From assembly GCA_963777625.1 (NCBI GenBank), contig CAVZRO010000024.1:108133-172132 (forward strand): a stretch of 64,000 nt of DNA, in the 5' to 3' direction. The stretch is from DATDIC01 sp963777625 (GTDB lineage: Bacteria; Pseudomonadota; Alphaproteobacteria; Acetobacterales; Acetobacteraceae). The translations under genes were made by a program, and so were the position numbers. Positions 42,187-51,908 of this stretch are shown one piece after another. The notes beneath the pieces are model-generated. The model searched no databases. It was not told the origin of the DNA and saw only the letters and a program-made list of their open reading frames with translations. Positions within the stretch are counted from its first letter, which is position 1, and each line of letters begins with the position of its first letter.

Positions 42187-42987
42187 TCAGCGCTGCATCG
42201 TGGAGGTGACGGCGCCGGGCGTCGCGGTTCGGCCGCCATCGACCACGTAGTGCGCGCCGGTCACGTTGGACGCCAGATCGGAGCACAGGAACATCACCAC
42301 GTTGGCGATCTCGTCCACCGTGCCGTAGCGGCCGATCGGGATGGCCGCCTGGTACCGCTCCCCGACTGCCGCCGGATCGTCAGGATTTACCATCGAATGC
42401 AACGAATGGATCATGCGCGTGTCGATCGGTCCTGGGCAGACCGCGTTCACCCGGACGCCGGCGCGCGCCACCTCGCCGGCCGCGACCTTGGTGAGGCCGA
42501 GCACCGCGTGTTTCGACGCCGCGTAGGCGGACATGCCCGGCGATCCCATCAGGCCGGCGACCGAGGCGGTGTTCACGATGGCTCCGCTGTTCTGCCGCAG
42601 CATGACCGGCAAGACGTGGCGCATGCCGAGGAACACACCTTTCACGTTTACGCCGATCACGGCGTCGAAGGTGTCTTCGTCGTACTCGGCGGTGGGTGCG
42701 ACCTTGCCTTCGATGCCGGCATTGTTGTGGAAGCAGTCGATCGAGCCGAATGCGTCCAGGGCGGCTTTGACGTAATTCCGCACGTCAGCGGAACGCGTCA
42801 CGTCGGCGGCGACGAACAGGGCCTGACCGCCTTGCTGGCGGATGATGCCGGCGGTGCTTTCGCCGCCGTCCTTGTCGCAATCGACGACCACCACCTTGGC
42901 GCCGTGTTTGGCGAACGCCACCGAACTGGCCCGCCCGATGCCGTTGCCGCCACCGGTGATCAGCGCCACCTTGCCGGTGAAGTCCAT
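42187..42987 (-). CDS. SDR family oxidoreductase
   Basis: A 266-residue short-chain dehydrogenase starting MDFTGKVALITGGGNGIGRA behind a perfect ggaggaaa site. HNNAGIEGK, VNTASVAGLMGS and YAASK form the catalytic set; VVVVDCDKDGG indicates NAD binding. A longer upstream in-frame extension is antisense-like and not used. It is 70 bp downstream of soxG and 3 bp upstream of the second SDR. The two SDRs are not close copies of one another. Confidence 0.92.
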   Translation of the reverse strand: MDFTGKVALITGGGNGIGRASSVAFAKHGAKVVVVDCDKDGGESTAGIIRQQGGQALFVAADVTRSADVRNYVKAALDAFGSIDCFHNNAGIEGKVAPTAEYDEDTFDAVIGVNVKGVFLGMRHVLPVMLRQNSGAIVNTASVAGLMGSPGMSAYAASKHAVLGLTKVAAGEVARAGVRVNAVCPGPIDTRMIHSLHSMVNPDDPAAVGERYQAAIPIGRYGTVDEIANVVMFLCSDLASNVTGAHYVVDGGRTATPGAVTSTMQR

Positions 42988-43057
42988 CGTGTTTCCTCCA
43001 GCATTCGATAGAGGGGAGCGTAGGCGGGGGGAGGGAAGTGCGTAAAGGGGCGTGCCG

Positions 43058-43567
43058 TCAGGCCGCGAATTCCCGCGCCGCTTCGGCAAGGCACGCTTGC
43101 ACATAGGACGCGAAGGAGCGCGCGACATCCAACCGGAACGTGTCGGGTCCGGTGCGCCACAGCACGATCTCCGCTTTGCCGAACAGCGTGCGCGTGCACA
43201 TGCCCGGCGGGAAGGCGCGCGCGTCCAGGTCGAGCGCGCAGAACGCATTCAGCGCGTCGGTGGCGCGGGGTCCGCTGACTTCGAGCGTAACGCTTCGATG
43301 CGACACGTCCACGATACTGGCGGGGTAATCGGCTGTGGCGGTGATCGCCGCCGCGGTCAGGGCGGGTGCTTCGTCCGCGGGGGCGACCAGCAGCCATTCG
43401 TCGGGGCCGAGCCACAGAGCGGCAAGCTGTCCGGAGACGCTGGCGCGGCATGGCGTTGGTTCGAGCGGTACGCCGGCGGCGGTGCCGATCGCCAGGGCTG
43501 CCGGCGGGGCGGCACGGACCGACAACCGTGTCGCCGCGTCGTGGACCGTTACGGCGATGTCAGCCAT
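43058..43567 (-). CDS. soxG: Sarcosine oxidase gamma subunit
   Basis: Small subunit of heterotetrameric sarcosine oxidase, 169 residues. LGPDEWLLVAPADE and DVSHRSVTLEVSGPRATDALNAFCALDL are characteristic of the SoxG/GcvT-like fold; the end SFASYVQACLAEAAREFA is also typical. Its start overlaps the soxA stop by 8 bp. The subunit completes the soxBDAG set. Confidence 0.92.
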   Translation of the reverse strand: MADIAVTVHDAATRLSVRAAPPAALAIGTAAGVPLEPTPCRASVSGQLAALWLGPDEWLLVAPADEAPALTAAAITATADYPASIVDVSHRSVTLEVSGPRATDALNAFCALDLDARAFPPGMCTRTLFGKAEIVLWRTGPDTFRLDVARSFASYVQACLAEAAREFAA

Positions 43568-46479
43568 GCAACCGGGTTCCCGCCGGATCGTAAAAAACCG
43601 GGTCGGTCACCTGCACCGAGATGTTACGGCCCTCCATCGGTATCAGCAGCGTCTGATTGCGACGTTCGCGGCCGGCGGTTACCAGCGCCAGGGCGATCCA
43701 GCGGTTCAGCGCACCGCTGTAATATGCCGACGTTATGTGCCCGAGCGATGGTCCGCCGTGCGGGTCGATAAGTTGCGCGCCTTCTTCAATCGGTTGGTCC
43801 GCCAGCAGCCCCACCAGATGCCGCCGATCTGGTCGCAGCATTTCGGGCCGCCGCAGCGAACGTTTGCCGACGAAATCGCCTTTCGTTCGACCGATCGTCC
43901 AGCCCAGCCCGACATCATCCGCGGTTACCGTGCCGTCTGTCTCCTGTCCGACGACGATGTAGCCTTTCTCCGCGCGCAGCACATGCATTGCCTCGGTGCC
44001 GTATGGCGCGGCCCCGAGCGTCGCGCCGGCCGCGAGCACGGCGTCCCAGATGGCGGTGCCGTGCCGCGCCGGTACGTTTATTTCGTAACCAAATTCGCCG
44101 GTGAAGCTGACGCGGAACAGGCGCGACGGCAGGCCGGCAATGGCGCCTTCACGCACGCTCATGTGCGGCATCGTGTCGAGATCGATCCCCTGTGTCAGCG
44201 GGGCTATCACGGCCCGCGCGCGCGGGCCTTGTACCGCGACCACTGCCCATTGCTCGGTGATCGAGGTGAGCCAGACACGCAGGTCGGCGAACTCGGTTTG
44301 CAGATAGTCTTCCATGTGCTGCAGCACGGCGGCGGCGCCGCCGGTCGTGGTGGTCAGATGAAACCGGTCGGGCGCGAGCCGCGCCACCACGCCATCGTCC
44401 ATCACGAAGCCGGCTTCCGTCAGCATCAGCCCGTAGCGACAGCGGCCGACCGCGAGGCGCGCGAAGCTGCCGGTGTAGATGCGGTCCAGGAAGGCGGCGG
44501 CATCCGGGCCGACCACTTCGATCTTGCCTAGCGTGCTGCCGTCAAACACGCCCACGGCGGTTCGCACGGTGCGGCATTCGCGGGCGACGGCGGCGTGCAT
44601 GTCTTCGCCGGGCTGCGGGAAATAACGTGCGCGCTTCCAGGCGCCGACATCCTCGAACACCGCTTGGCGCGCCACGGCGCGTTCATGCGTCGGCGTGTGG
44701 CGCACCGGGTCGAACAGGTCGCCGCGCGCGCTACCGGAGAACGTACCGAACGTCACCGGCGTGTAGGGCATGCGGAAGGTCGTGAGCCCCACTGCGGGAA
44801 TCGGGCGGTGCAGGGTTGATGCGACCAGCGCGAGCGCGTTGAGATTCGAGGTCTTGCCCTGGTCGGTCGCCATGCCGGTGGTGGTGTAGCGCTTGACGTG
44901 CTCGATGGAGCGGAATCCCTCCTGTGCCGCCTGGATCAGGTCCTTCACGGTGACGTCGTTCTGGAAGTCGACGAATGCCTTGCCGTGTGCCGGACTCGGG
45001 GCGGCGGGCGCGGCGCTTTTTGGCGCCAGGCGTCCGCGTCGGTGCGGTGCGCAGGCCGCGTGCCGCCTGCTCGCCCGCCGCGGTGCCCTGGGCGATGCAG
45101 TCGTCAAGCCCGAACACGCCGGCGCAGCCGCCGGCGCTGCGTTCGTGGGCCGCCGACCGGTCCGGCACGAATGCACCAAGCAAGTCGTCGAACCGGAGCT
45201 TCCCGCGCGACTGCGAGAACAGATGCACAGAAGGTGTCCATCCACCCGACATCAACAATGCGTCGCAGTGCACGAACTCGGTTCCGCGTGGACCCCGCAG
45301 GTGAACGCCTTGCACGCGCGAACGACCGGTCGTGGCGGATAGGATTGTCGCCGGACGGACCTCGATTCCGGCGGCCTGTGCTTCGGCTGCCAGCGCCGGG
45401 TCCGCATCGGCGCGTGCATCGACGATCATTGCCACCGGAACGCCGCCGCGATGCAGCTCCACGGCGGCGCGGTAGGCGCTGTCATCGGCGGTGGCGACCA
45501 CCGCCCGGGCGCCGACCTTCACGCCGAAACGGTGCAGATAACAGCGCGCGGCGTCGGCGAGCATGATGCCCGGACGGTCGTTACCGGGGAACACCAACGG
45601 GCGCTCCACCGCGCCGGCGGCGATGACAACTTCCCTGGCCCGTACCTGCCACAGGCGTTCGCGCGGAAGCTCCGGCGGTGGTGCGGCGAGATGGTCCGTG
45701 AGGCGTTCAGCGAGCCCGATCAGGTTGTCCGGGAACCAGCCGAACGCCGTGGTGCGCGGCAGCAGCCGTACGCCCTGTGCCCGGAGCGCTGCCACGGTTG
45801 CTTCCACCCAGGCGGGTGCAGCCGAATTTTCCACGCGGCCGGTTTCATGCAGCAGGGCGCCGCCGAACTCCGGCTGTTCATCGCACAGGATCACCCGCCC
45901 GCCGGATTGCGCGGCGGCACGGGCGGCCGCCAGTCCGGCGGCGCCGCCGCCGATGACGAGCACCTCGCAATGGGCGTAGCGGTGCAGGTAGCGGTCGGGG
46001 TCGGGCTGGCGGGGTGCGCGTCCAAGTCCGGCCGCGCGGCGGATGGCGGGCTCGTAGACATGGCGCCAGAAGCCGGGCGGCCACATGAATGTCTTGTAGT
46101 AGAAGCCGGCGCCCAGCAGCGGCGACGCGATGGTTGCGAATGCGCCCAGGTCGAACCGCAGCGAGGGAAACCGGTTCTGGCTATGGGTGTTCAGGCCGGG
46201 ATAGAGTTCGATTTGCGTCGCGCGCAGGTTGGGCGTGGTACGTCCGGGGTCCCGCACCGCGGTGACCAGGGCGTTCGGCTCCTCCGCCCCGGCGGACATG
46301 ATGCCGCGTGGGCGATGATATTTGAACGAGCGCCCGACCAGGTGCACGCCGTTGGCCAGCAGGGCGGAGGCCAGGGTGTCTCCCGTGCATCCGTTGTATT
46401 CGTTGCCGTCGAAACCAAACCGCACAGGCGCGGCGCGATCGATCCGGCCGCCTTCGGGGATGCGGAAGCTGCCGGTCAT
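43560..46479 (-). pseudogene. soxA: Sarcosine oxidase alpha subunit, frameshifted in the middle
   Basis: Large subunit carrying FAD/NAD sites and the C-terminal folate-binding domain. The first part (GFDGNEYNGCTGDTLASAL, FKYHRPRGIMSAGAEEPNA, EVLVIGGGAAGLAAARAAAQ, LMSGGWTPSVHLFSQSRG) runs to about 45020. The second part (SPAHGKAFVDFQNDVTVKDL, EHVKRYTTTGMATDQGK, FDGSTLGKIEVVGPDAAAF, FTGEFGYEINVP) is one frame away and ends at 43560. An extra base in the T-run 45017-45021 explains this; corrected length is about 972 residues, normal for SoxA. It overlaps soxD by 4 bp and soxG by 8 bp. Confidence 0.88.
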
Positions 46480-46754
46480 GGTATCGCCGGGCGAGGCTCG
46501 CCCGGCTTATAGGTTGCGGCGATACGGTCGGACACCGTGTCCCGCAAGCAATTGAAGAACCGCCCGCAGCCATGCAGATGGCGCCAGCGTTCCGCGTGCA
46601 GACCTTTCGGATTGGAGCGCATGTAAAGAAATTCCGCCCACGCCGCGTCGTCCAACACGGACGGATCGGCCGGGCGGGCGATATGCGCCTCGCCGCCGTA
46701 GTGGAATTCGTTCTCCGGGCGCGGTCCGCACCAGGGGCAGGGGATCAGCAGCAT
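46476..46754 (-). CDS. soxD: Sarcosine oxidase delta subunit
   Basis: Zinc-binding small subunit of heterotetrameric sarcosine oxidase, 92 residues. Cys6 and Cys9 in MLLIPCPWCGPRPENEF and His59 and Cys63 in RHLHGCGRFFN reproduce the known zinc site. YMRSNPKGLHAERW and DRIAATYK are family-typical. The ATG overlaps the soxB stop (ATGA) and the stop overlaps the soxA start, so translation is coupled. Confidence 0.94.
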   Translation of the reverse strand: MLLIPCPWCGPRPENEFHYGGEAHIARPADPSVLDDAAWAEFLYMRSNPKGLHAERWRHLHGCGRFFNCLRDTVSDRIAATYKPGEPRPAIP

Positions 46755-48001
46755 CAGTGCGCCACCGCCGCCGCCGCCGCCTCGTCGATCATGCGGCCGG
46801 CGGCGAAACGGTCCAGGCTGAACGGCGCGGCAATCGGGTGGGGCTCGTCGCCGGCGATGGTGGCGGCGAACACGTGCCCGGATCCGGGCGTGGCCTTGAA
46901 GCCGCCGGTGCCCCAGCCGCAATTCACGTACAGCCCCGGCACCGGCGTTTGCCCGATAATCGGCGAACGGTCCGGCGTGACATCGACGATGCCGCCCCAG
47001 TTGCGCAGCATGCGCAATCGCCGGAATGCGGGGAACAACTCGCAGATGGCTTCCAGGGTGTGCGCCGGCACGTGCAGCCCACCGGCCTGACTGTAGGAGG
47101 TGTAGGCGTCGGTGCCGGCGCCGATCACCAGCTCCCCCTTGTCCGACTGCGACAGATAGGCGTGGATGGTGTTCGACATCACCACGCACGGCATCACCGG
47201 CTTCACCGGCTCCGACACCAGCGCCTGCAGCGGGAAGCTTTCGATCGGCATGCGCACGCCCGCCATCGCCATCAGCACGCTGGTATGGCCGGCTGCCACC
47301 ACCGCCACCTTGCGTGCGGCGATCCGTCCGCGGGAGGTTTCCACCGCGATCACCCGTCCGGCGGTGTTGCGGCGGATTGCGGTCACCTCGCAATTCTGCA
47401 CGATATCGACGCCCAGGTCGCTGGCGGCGCGCGCATAGCCCCACGCCACCGCATCGTGCCGCGCGACGCCGCCGCGCCGTTGCAGCGCCGCACCCAGCAC
47501 CGGGTAACGTAAATCGCGGCCGATATTGAGCGGCGGGCAGAATGCCTTGGCCTGTTCCGGCGACAACCATTCGTTGTCGATGCCGTTCAGCCGGTTCGCA
47601 TGCACGTGCCGCCGCCCCACCCGTATGTCATGCTCGTTATGCGCCAGCATGAGCACGCCGCGCGCGGAATACATGACGTTGTAGTTCAGTTCGGCGGCCA
47701 GCCCATGCCACAGCTTCAGCGCATGTTCGTAAATCGCGGCGCTGGCGTCCTGCAGATAGTTGGACCGGATCACGGTGGTGTTGCGCCCGGTATTGCCGCC
47801 GCCGAGCCAGCCGCGTTCCAGCACCGCGACATTGCGGATGCCGTGCTGCGTCGCCAGGTAATAGGCGGTCGCCAGGCCGTGCCCGCCGGCCCCGACGATC
47901 ACGACGTCGTAACTGGCGCGCGGCTCTGGATCGCGCCACTGCGCGGGCCAGCGCCCGCCCAGCACCGCATGCCGCAGCAATGAGAAAGCGGAGAAGCGCA
48001 T
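46754..48001 (-). CDS. soxB: Sarcosine oxidase beta subunit
   Basis: Catalytic flavoprotein subunit that oxidises sarcosine to glycine, giving formaldehyde or 5,10-methylene-THF with the alpha subunit. It has 415 residues from MRFSAFSLLRHAVLGG. YDVVIVGAGGHGLATAYYLA is the FAD site; NTGRNTTVIRSNYL is the conserved segment near the covalent FMN site; GGIVDVTPDRSPIIGQTPV and NCGWGTGGFKATPGSG complete the fold. The start at 48001 is favoured over 48058 by homologue length. It is first of soxB-D-A-G and divergent from the GMC gene with a 71-bp gap. Confidence 0.94.
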   Translation of the reverse strand: MRFSAFSLLRHAVLGGRWPAQWRDPEPRASYDVVIVGAGGHGLATAYYLATQHGIRNVAVLERGWLGGGNTGRNTTVIRSNYLQDASAAIYEHALKLWHGLAAELNYNVMYSARGVLMLAHNEHDIRVGRRHVHANRLNGIDNEWLSPEQAKAFCPPLNIGRDLRYPVLGAALQRRGGVARHDAVAWGYARAASDLGVDIVQNCEVTAIRRNTAGRVIAVETSRGRIAARKVAVVAAGHTSVLMAMAGVRMPIESFPLQALVSEPVKPVMPCVVMSNTIHAYLSQSDKGELVIGAGTDAYTSYSQAGGLHVPAHTLEAICELFPAFRRLRMLRNWGGIVDVTPDRSPIIGQTPVPGLYVNCGWGTGGFKATPGSGHVFAATIAGDEPHPIAAPFSLDRFAAGRMIDEAAAAAVAH

Positions 48002-48072
48002 CGCGCCATTGTCCACGTGATCGCTCCTGAGGCAAGATGGCTTGTCGCCAACGAGCACTGGGGGGAACCGGG

Positions 48073-49698
48073 ATGGAATGGGACTACATTATCGTCGGTG
48101 CCGGCTCCTCTGGCTGCGTGCTGGCCAATCGGCTGACCGAGAACCCGGCAACCAAGGTGCTGCTGCTGGAGGCCGGCCCGAAGGACGATAATTTCTGGAT
48201 CCCGATCCCGGTCGGCTTCAACAAGCTGCTCAACCACACGCGCTACAACTGGTGTTTCGCGACCGAACCGGAAGACAACGTGCTCGGCCGCTCCATCCCG
48301 ATCCCGCGCGGCAAGACGCTGGGGGGCTCCAGCTCCATCAACGGGATGCTGTACGTGCGCGGCAACCCGCTCGACTACAATACGTGGTCGCAATTCGGCA
48401 ATCGCGGCTGGTCGTACGAATCCGTGCTGCCTTATTTCCGCAAGTCGGAGCATTTCGAGGGCAACGGGGACGCGACGCGCGGCAAGAACGGGCCGCTGAA
48501 CGTCGCTCACATGATCGAAAATCATGAGATCTGCGACGCGGTTATCGAAGCCGCGACGCGGGAGGGCTATCCGCGCAACGCGGACTACAATAACGGCCAT
48601 CAGGAGGGTTTCGGCTACTACCAGGTGACGCAGAAGAACGGCCGGCGCTGGTCCACCGCGCGCGCCTTCCTGGACCCCGCGCGTCACCGGCCCAACCTGC
48701 GGGTGGAAACCGAGGCCCACGCCACCGGCATCATTCTGGACGGAAAGCGCGCGGTCGGGGTGCGCTATGTGCAGCACGGCCAGCCGCAGGAGGCGCGCTG
48801 CGGCGCCGAGGTGTTGGTCGCGACCGGGGCGGTCAAGTCACCGCAACTGCTGGAATTGTCCGGCATCGGCCAGCCGGACCTGCTCGCCTCGCTCGGCATC
48901 GCGGTGAAGCACGAGCTGCCCGGCGTGGGCGAGAATTACCGCGACCATTTTGCGCCGCGGATGAACTGGCGGGTCAAGCTGCCGATCACGCTCAACGAGC
49001 AGACGCGCGGCCTGAATTTCGCCAAGGAAATCGCCAGATACTTCCTGTTCCACCGCGGCATCCTGACCTACACCGCCGGCATCGTGTATGGTTTCGTCCG
49101 CACCCGGCCGGAACTGGAAGAGCCCGACGCGCAATTTCACTTCGCGCACGCCAGCTATCCCACCGCCGCCACGCGCATCCTGGACCACGAGCCGGGCATG
49201 ACCTTCGGCGTCTATCAGTGCCGCCCGGAATCGCGCGGCACGATCCATGCCCGTTCTTCCGACCCGCTGGCCAACCCGGTGATCCGGCCGAACTTCCTGG
49301 GCGAAGAGCTGGACCGGCAGACGGTTGTCGCGGCCATGAAGATTGGCCGGCGGATCATCGAAAATCCCGTCATGGACCGCTATCGTGCTTATGAAATGAA
49401 CCCGGGGCCCGAGGTGCAGACCGACGACCAGTTGCTCGATTTCGCCCGCCGCAACGGCCAGACCACCTATCACGTGGTCGGCACCTGCAAGATGGGCCAG
49501 GACCGGATGGCGGTGGTGGATGACGAGCTGCGCGTCCATGGCATCGGCGGCCTGCGTGTCATCGACGCGTCGATCATGCCCACGCTGGTTTCAGGCAATA
49601 CCAATGCGGCGGTGATCATGATCGCCGAAAAGGGTGCCGACATGGTGAAGCAGGGTGCGCAGCAGGTCCCGCGGGTCGCTGAAAAGGTGGCGGCGTGA
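48073..49698 (+). CDS. GMC family oxidoreductase, choline dehydrogenase-like
   Basis: FAD-dependent alcohol dehydrogenase of 541 residues. DYIIVGAGSSGCVLANRLTE binds ADP of FAD; GKTLGGSSSINGMLYVRG and VATGAVKSPQLLELSGIGQP are the two GMC signatures. The active-site HVVGTCKMG and SGNTNAAVIMIAEK close the protein. The pattern is that of BetA-like choline dehydrogenases, which would fit a choline to betaine to sarcosine route with the divergent sox operon, although betB and dimethylglycine enzymes are not here. The start at 48073 has ggggggaac upstream. Confidence 0.9.
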   Translation: MEWDYIIVGAGSSGCVLANRLTENPATKVLLLEAGPKDDNFWIPIPVGFNKLLNHTRYNWCFATEPEDNVLGRSIPIPRGKTLGGSSSINGMLYVRGNPLDYNTWSQFGNRGWSYESVLPYFRKSEHFEGNGDATRGKNGPLNVAHMIENHEICDAVIEAATREGYPRNADYNNGHQEGFGYYQVTQKNGRRWSTARAFLDPARHRPNLRVETEAHATGIILDGKRAVGVRYVQHGQPQEARCGAEVLVATGAVKSPQLLELSGIGQPDLLASLGIAVKHELPGVGENYRDHFAPRMNWRVKLPITLNEQTRGLNFAKEIARYFLFHRGILTYTAGIVYGFVRTRPELEEPDAQFHFAHASYPTAATRILDHEPGMTFGVYQCRPESRGTIHARSSDPLANPVIRPNFLGEELDRQTVVAAMKIGRRIIENPVMDRYRAYEMNPGPEVQTDDQLLDFARRNGQTTYHVVGTCKMGQDRMAVVDDELRVHGIGGLRVIDASIMPTLVSGNTNAAVIMIAEKGADMVKQGAQQVPRVAEKVAA

Positions 49699-49700
49699 GC

Positions 49701-49904
49701 CTACGGCGCCTGAATCATCTGGCAGTTGGTGCGGCCGGCGAGCAGGCAATCCTCCAGCGCCGCCTTGGCGTGCAGCTCCCGCACCAGGAACAGCCCGATG
49801 ATGATCAGCAGCAGCGTGATGGCGACGGCGCCCAGGCTGGCGGTCTGGCGATCCGCCTCTTCCTGCCGCTCATCAACCCAGTGGATGTCCTCGAAGCCGC
49901 GCAT
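49701..49904 (-). CDS. Small single-pass membrane protein
   Basis: A 67-residue protein, MRGFEDIHWVDERQEEADRQ, one TM helix (AVAITLLLIIIGLFLVRELH, about 26-45) and a short tail with a Cys pair (EDCLLAGRTNCQ). It ends 2 bp after the GMC stop on the opposite strand. The sequence has the look of a real membrane peptide but no known family. Confidence 0.6.
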   Translation of the reverse strand: MRGFEDIHWVDERQEEADRQTASLGAVAITLLLIIIGLFLVRELHAKAALEDCLLAGRTNCQMIQAP

Positions 49905-49984
49905 ACGCGGAGCCTAGTCCACCCCATGATGCGGGACAAAGCGCAATTGCGCTTCCCCGGGCCAGGACAACTCACGGCTCGGTG

Positions 49985-50623
49985 ATGTCTCGCCAGGCCA
50001 CACAGCATCTGTCCCAGGATGTTGCCTGGAAAGCACTGATCAAGCGGGTCGGCCGCCCGCGCCTGGAGATCGAGCGCGGTCGCAGTCCCTATGAGGCGCT
50101 GATGCGGGCCATCGCCCACCAGCAGCTTCATGGCACCGCGGCGCGCGCGATTCTGGCGCGGTTCGATGCGCTGTATCCCGGCGGGATGTTTCCGCAACCC
50201 GAGCAGGTGCTGGCAACGCCGGAGGCGGCGCTGCGCGGCTGCGGCTTTTCCGGGTCCAAGATCGGCTGCCTGCGCGACATCAGCGCCCACGCCCTGGATG
50301 GCACGGTGCCCACGCGGCGGCAGGCGGCTCGGCTGTCTGACGCCGAGTTGATCGAGCGGCTGACCAGTATCCGCGGCGTCGGCCGCTGGACGGTGGAGAT
50401 GCTGCTGATCTTCACCCTCGGCCGGCCGGACGTGCTTCCGGTGGATGATTTCGGCGTGCGCGACGGGTATCGCGCGCTCTATTCGCTGGACGAGCAGCCG
50501 AAACCACGGGATCTGGCGGCGATCGGCGAGGCGTGGGCGCCATTTCGTTCGTTCGCGGCGTGGTACCTGTGGCGCGCGTCGGATGAGGCGAAGCAAGTGA
50601 AACAGCCTACCTCGCGGGCATGA
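49985..50623 (+). CDS. DNA-3-methyladenine glycosylase II-like HhH-GPD protein
   Basis: Base-excision repair glycosylase of 212 residues. PYEALMRAIAHQQLHGTAA starts the HhH-GPD domain; LTSIRGVGRWTVEMLLIFTL is the helix-hairpin-helix; LPVDDFGVRDGY contains the catalytic Asp. It matches the AlkA C-terminal domain without AlkA's N-terminal domain, a common stand-alone form. ATG 49985 or GTG 49982 could start it. No operon partner is evident. Confidence 0.88.
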   Translation: MSRQATQHLSQDVAWKALIKRVGRPRLEIERGRSPYEALMRAIAHQQLHGTAARAILARFDALYPGGMFPQPEQVLATPEAALRGCGFSGSKIGCLRDISAHALDGTVPTRRQAARLSDAELIERLTSIRGVGRWTVEMLLIFTLGRPDVLPVDDFGVRDGYRALYSLDEQPKPRDLAAIGEAWAPFRSFAAWYLWRASDEAKQVKQPTSRA

Positions 50624-50739
50624 TCCGGGGCCGCGAACGAGGGTGGCATCGAGGCCGGCTGGCATGAAACCAAACCACTCTTGGTGGCTGCCATCGGGCC
50701 GTGCTACCCTGACGGTGCCAGTCCTTGAAGGAGAGGCAG

Positions 50740-50860
50740 ATGATCAAACACATCGGTACTCGCTCTGGCGATACTTTGCGGCATTTCGGGCGCCACGCTG
50801 GCCATCGCCGGCGTTACCGCGCAGTCGGCCGCCGCCTGCGATCAATCTCACACGACGTGA
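50740..50860 (+). pseudogene. Possible tiny secreted peptide gene, one-base frameshift
   Basis: An ATG at 50740 follows a strong gaaggagagg site. The first codons MIKHIG then switch, after dropping one base near 50757, to LALAILCGISGATLAIAG and VTAQSAAACDQSHTT with a stop at 50858-50860, about 39 residues in all. This reads like a signal peptide with a very short mature part. A hairpin follows 10 bp later. Without the correction the frame encodes an Arg-rich, unlikely protein. Weakly supported. Confidence 0.33.
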
Positions 50861-50870
50861 CGAGTAGCGG

Positions 50871-50895
50871 CCAGGGAGGCTGTGTGCCTCCCTGG
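50871..50895 (+). terminator. Hairpin after the tiny peptide gene
   Basis: Perfect 10-bp stem ccagggaggc (50871-50880) and gcctccctgg (50886-50895) with loop tgtgt, followed by tcctg. No long U-run. It lies between the tiny gene and the convergent psp operon end and could stop transcription from either side. Confidence 0.5.
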
Positions 50896-50973
50896 TCCTG
50901 CCGCCAGGTCGGCAATTTCAGCGCCGTCTGCTCGACGTAAGGCCGCAGCAGCGCGTCGGCGTCTTTTTTGCAG

Positions 50974-51402
50974 CTACCATATACGGCGGGCCGGGACTTC
51001 GTCCGGCACTATCACTTTGCCGATCGGCCATAGTGCCAGCGCCGTCAGCTTCAGGTGCGCCCAGGCGAACGGGATGCCGATGATGGTGACCGCCAGCAGC
51101 ACCGCCGCCACCAGGTGACCCAGCGCCAGCCACCAGCCGGCGAGCACGAACCAGATGATGTTGCCGATCATTCCCAGTGGGCCGGTGCCGATATCGTCGT
51201 AGCCGGTCACCAACTCGCGCCGCACCGCGCGGTGCCCGAACGGCAGCAGCGTGTAGAGCGCAATGTTGAATGCCGCGCGCGCCCACGGGATGCCGATGAT
51301 CGTGACGACCATGATCAGCGCCGCGACCACCCACGCCAGCGCCATCCACAGGCCGCCGGTGATGATCCACAACAGGTTCAGCAGCAGGCGAATCAGCGAC
51401 AT
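50974..51402 (-). CDS. yccF: YccF domain-containing inner membrane protein
   Basis: A 142-residue protein with two copies of the YccF membrane unit: ALIMVVTIIGIPWARAAFNI (about 28-47) and VLLAVTIIGIPFAWAHLKL (about 103-121). The paired IIGIP motifs and membrane topology are typical of the family, whose molecular role is unknown. It starts 10 bp after pspC and closes the pspA-B-C-yccF operon, so it probably belongs to the envelope-stress response. Confidence 0.9.
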   Translation of the reverse strand: MSLIRLLLNLLWIITGGLWMALAWVVAALIMVVTIIGIPWARAAFNIALYTLLPFGHRAVRRELVTGYDDIGTGPLGMIGNIIWFVLAGWWLALGHLVAAVLLAVTIIGIPFAWAHLKLTALALWPIGKVIVPDEVPARRIW

Positions 51403-51412
51403 TGCCGCCCCC

Positions 51413-51908
51413 TTATCGCGTCCGGTCGTCGCCGAGGTCGCGGAAGCCGCGGCGCAGCTCGAATTCGTCCGACGTCACCAGGGCTTCGGCGTTTGCCAGC
51501 CGCCGTTCCAGCGTGCCGAACCGGTCGCGCAGCCCGTGCAGCGTGCCGCCCGGATCGCCGCGCATGCCGCGCCAGAACAATTCCTCGGTCGCGTTGGCAA
51601 ACAGCGTCGGCGGCTTCGGTTTCAGCACCAGCGCGAAGGCAACGTAGGCAACGATCGCCGGAACGAAGAAGAAGATCAGGAACACCACGGCAACGAGCCG
51701 CACCAGCATCGGCTCGGTGCCCATGTAGTCGGCGATCCCGGCGCAGACGCCGGCGATCCAGGCTCGGTCTTTGTCGCGGAACACCCGGGTGCGATCCCAC
51801 GGCGAGCGCCCGCCCAATGCGCCGCCGGGATTGCCGCCCGGATCGCCGCTGGGATTGCCCCAGGGGCCGCGATTCCAGCCTCCGCGAATTCCAGCCTGGC
51901 GCGCTCAT
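51413..51908 (-). pseudogene. pspC: PspC domain protein, frameshifted near the N-terminus
   Basis: Inner-membrane sensor/effector of the phage-shock response. The body reads GRSPWDRTRVFRDKDRAWIA, GVCAGIADYMGTEPMLVRL, then a membrane helix VAVVFLIFFFVPAIVAYVAF and a soluble tail. An ATG overlapping the pspB stop (51908) gives MSAPGWN, after which a Gly/Asn/Pro-rich linker (RGGWNRGPWGNPSGDPGG) and the domain are found one frame away, as if one T were added in gaattc near 51886-51890. Corrected length is about 164 residues. Alternatively translation could start at TTG 51817 inside the domain frame. Confidence 0.8.

Noticed and set aside
43560..45245. Second part of soxA as an independent aminomethyltransferase gene
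   Set aside because: Its first 85 codons are antisense-like Arg/Ser-rich sequence; the conserved part starts inside what should be soxA and joins it after a one-base correction.
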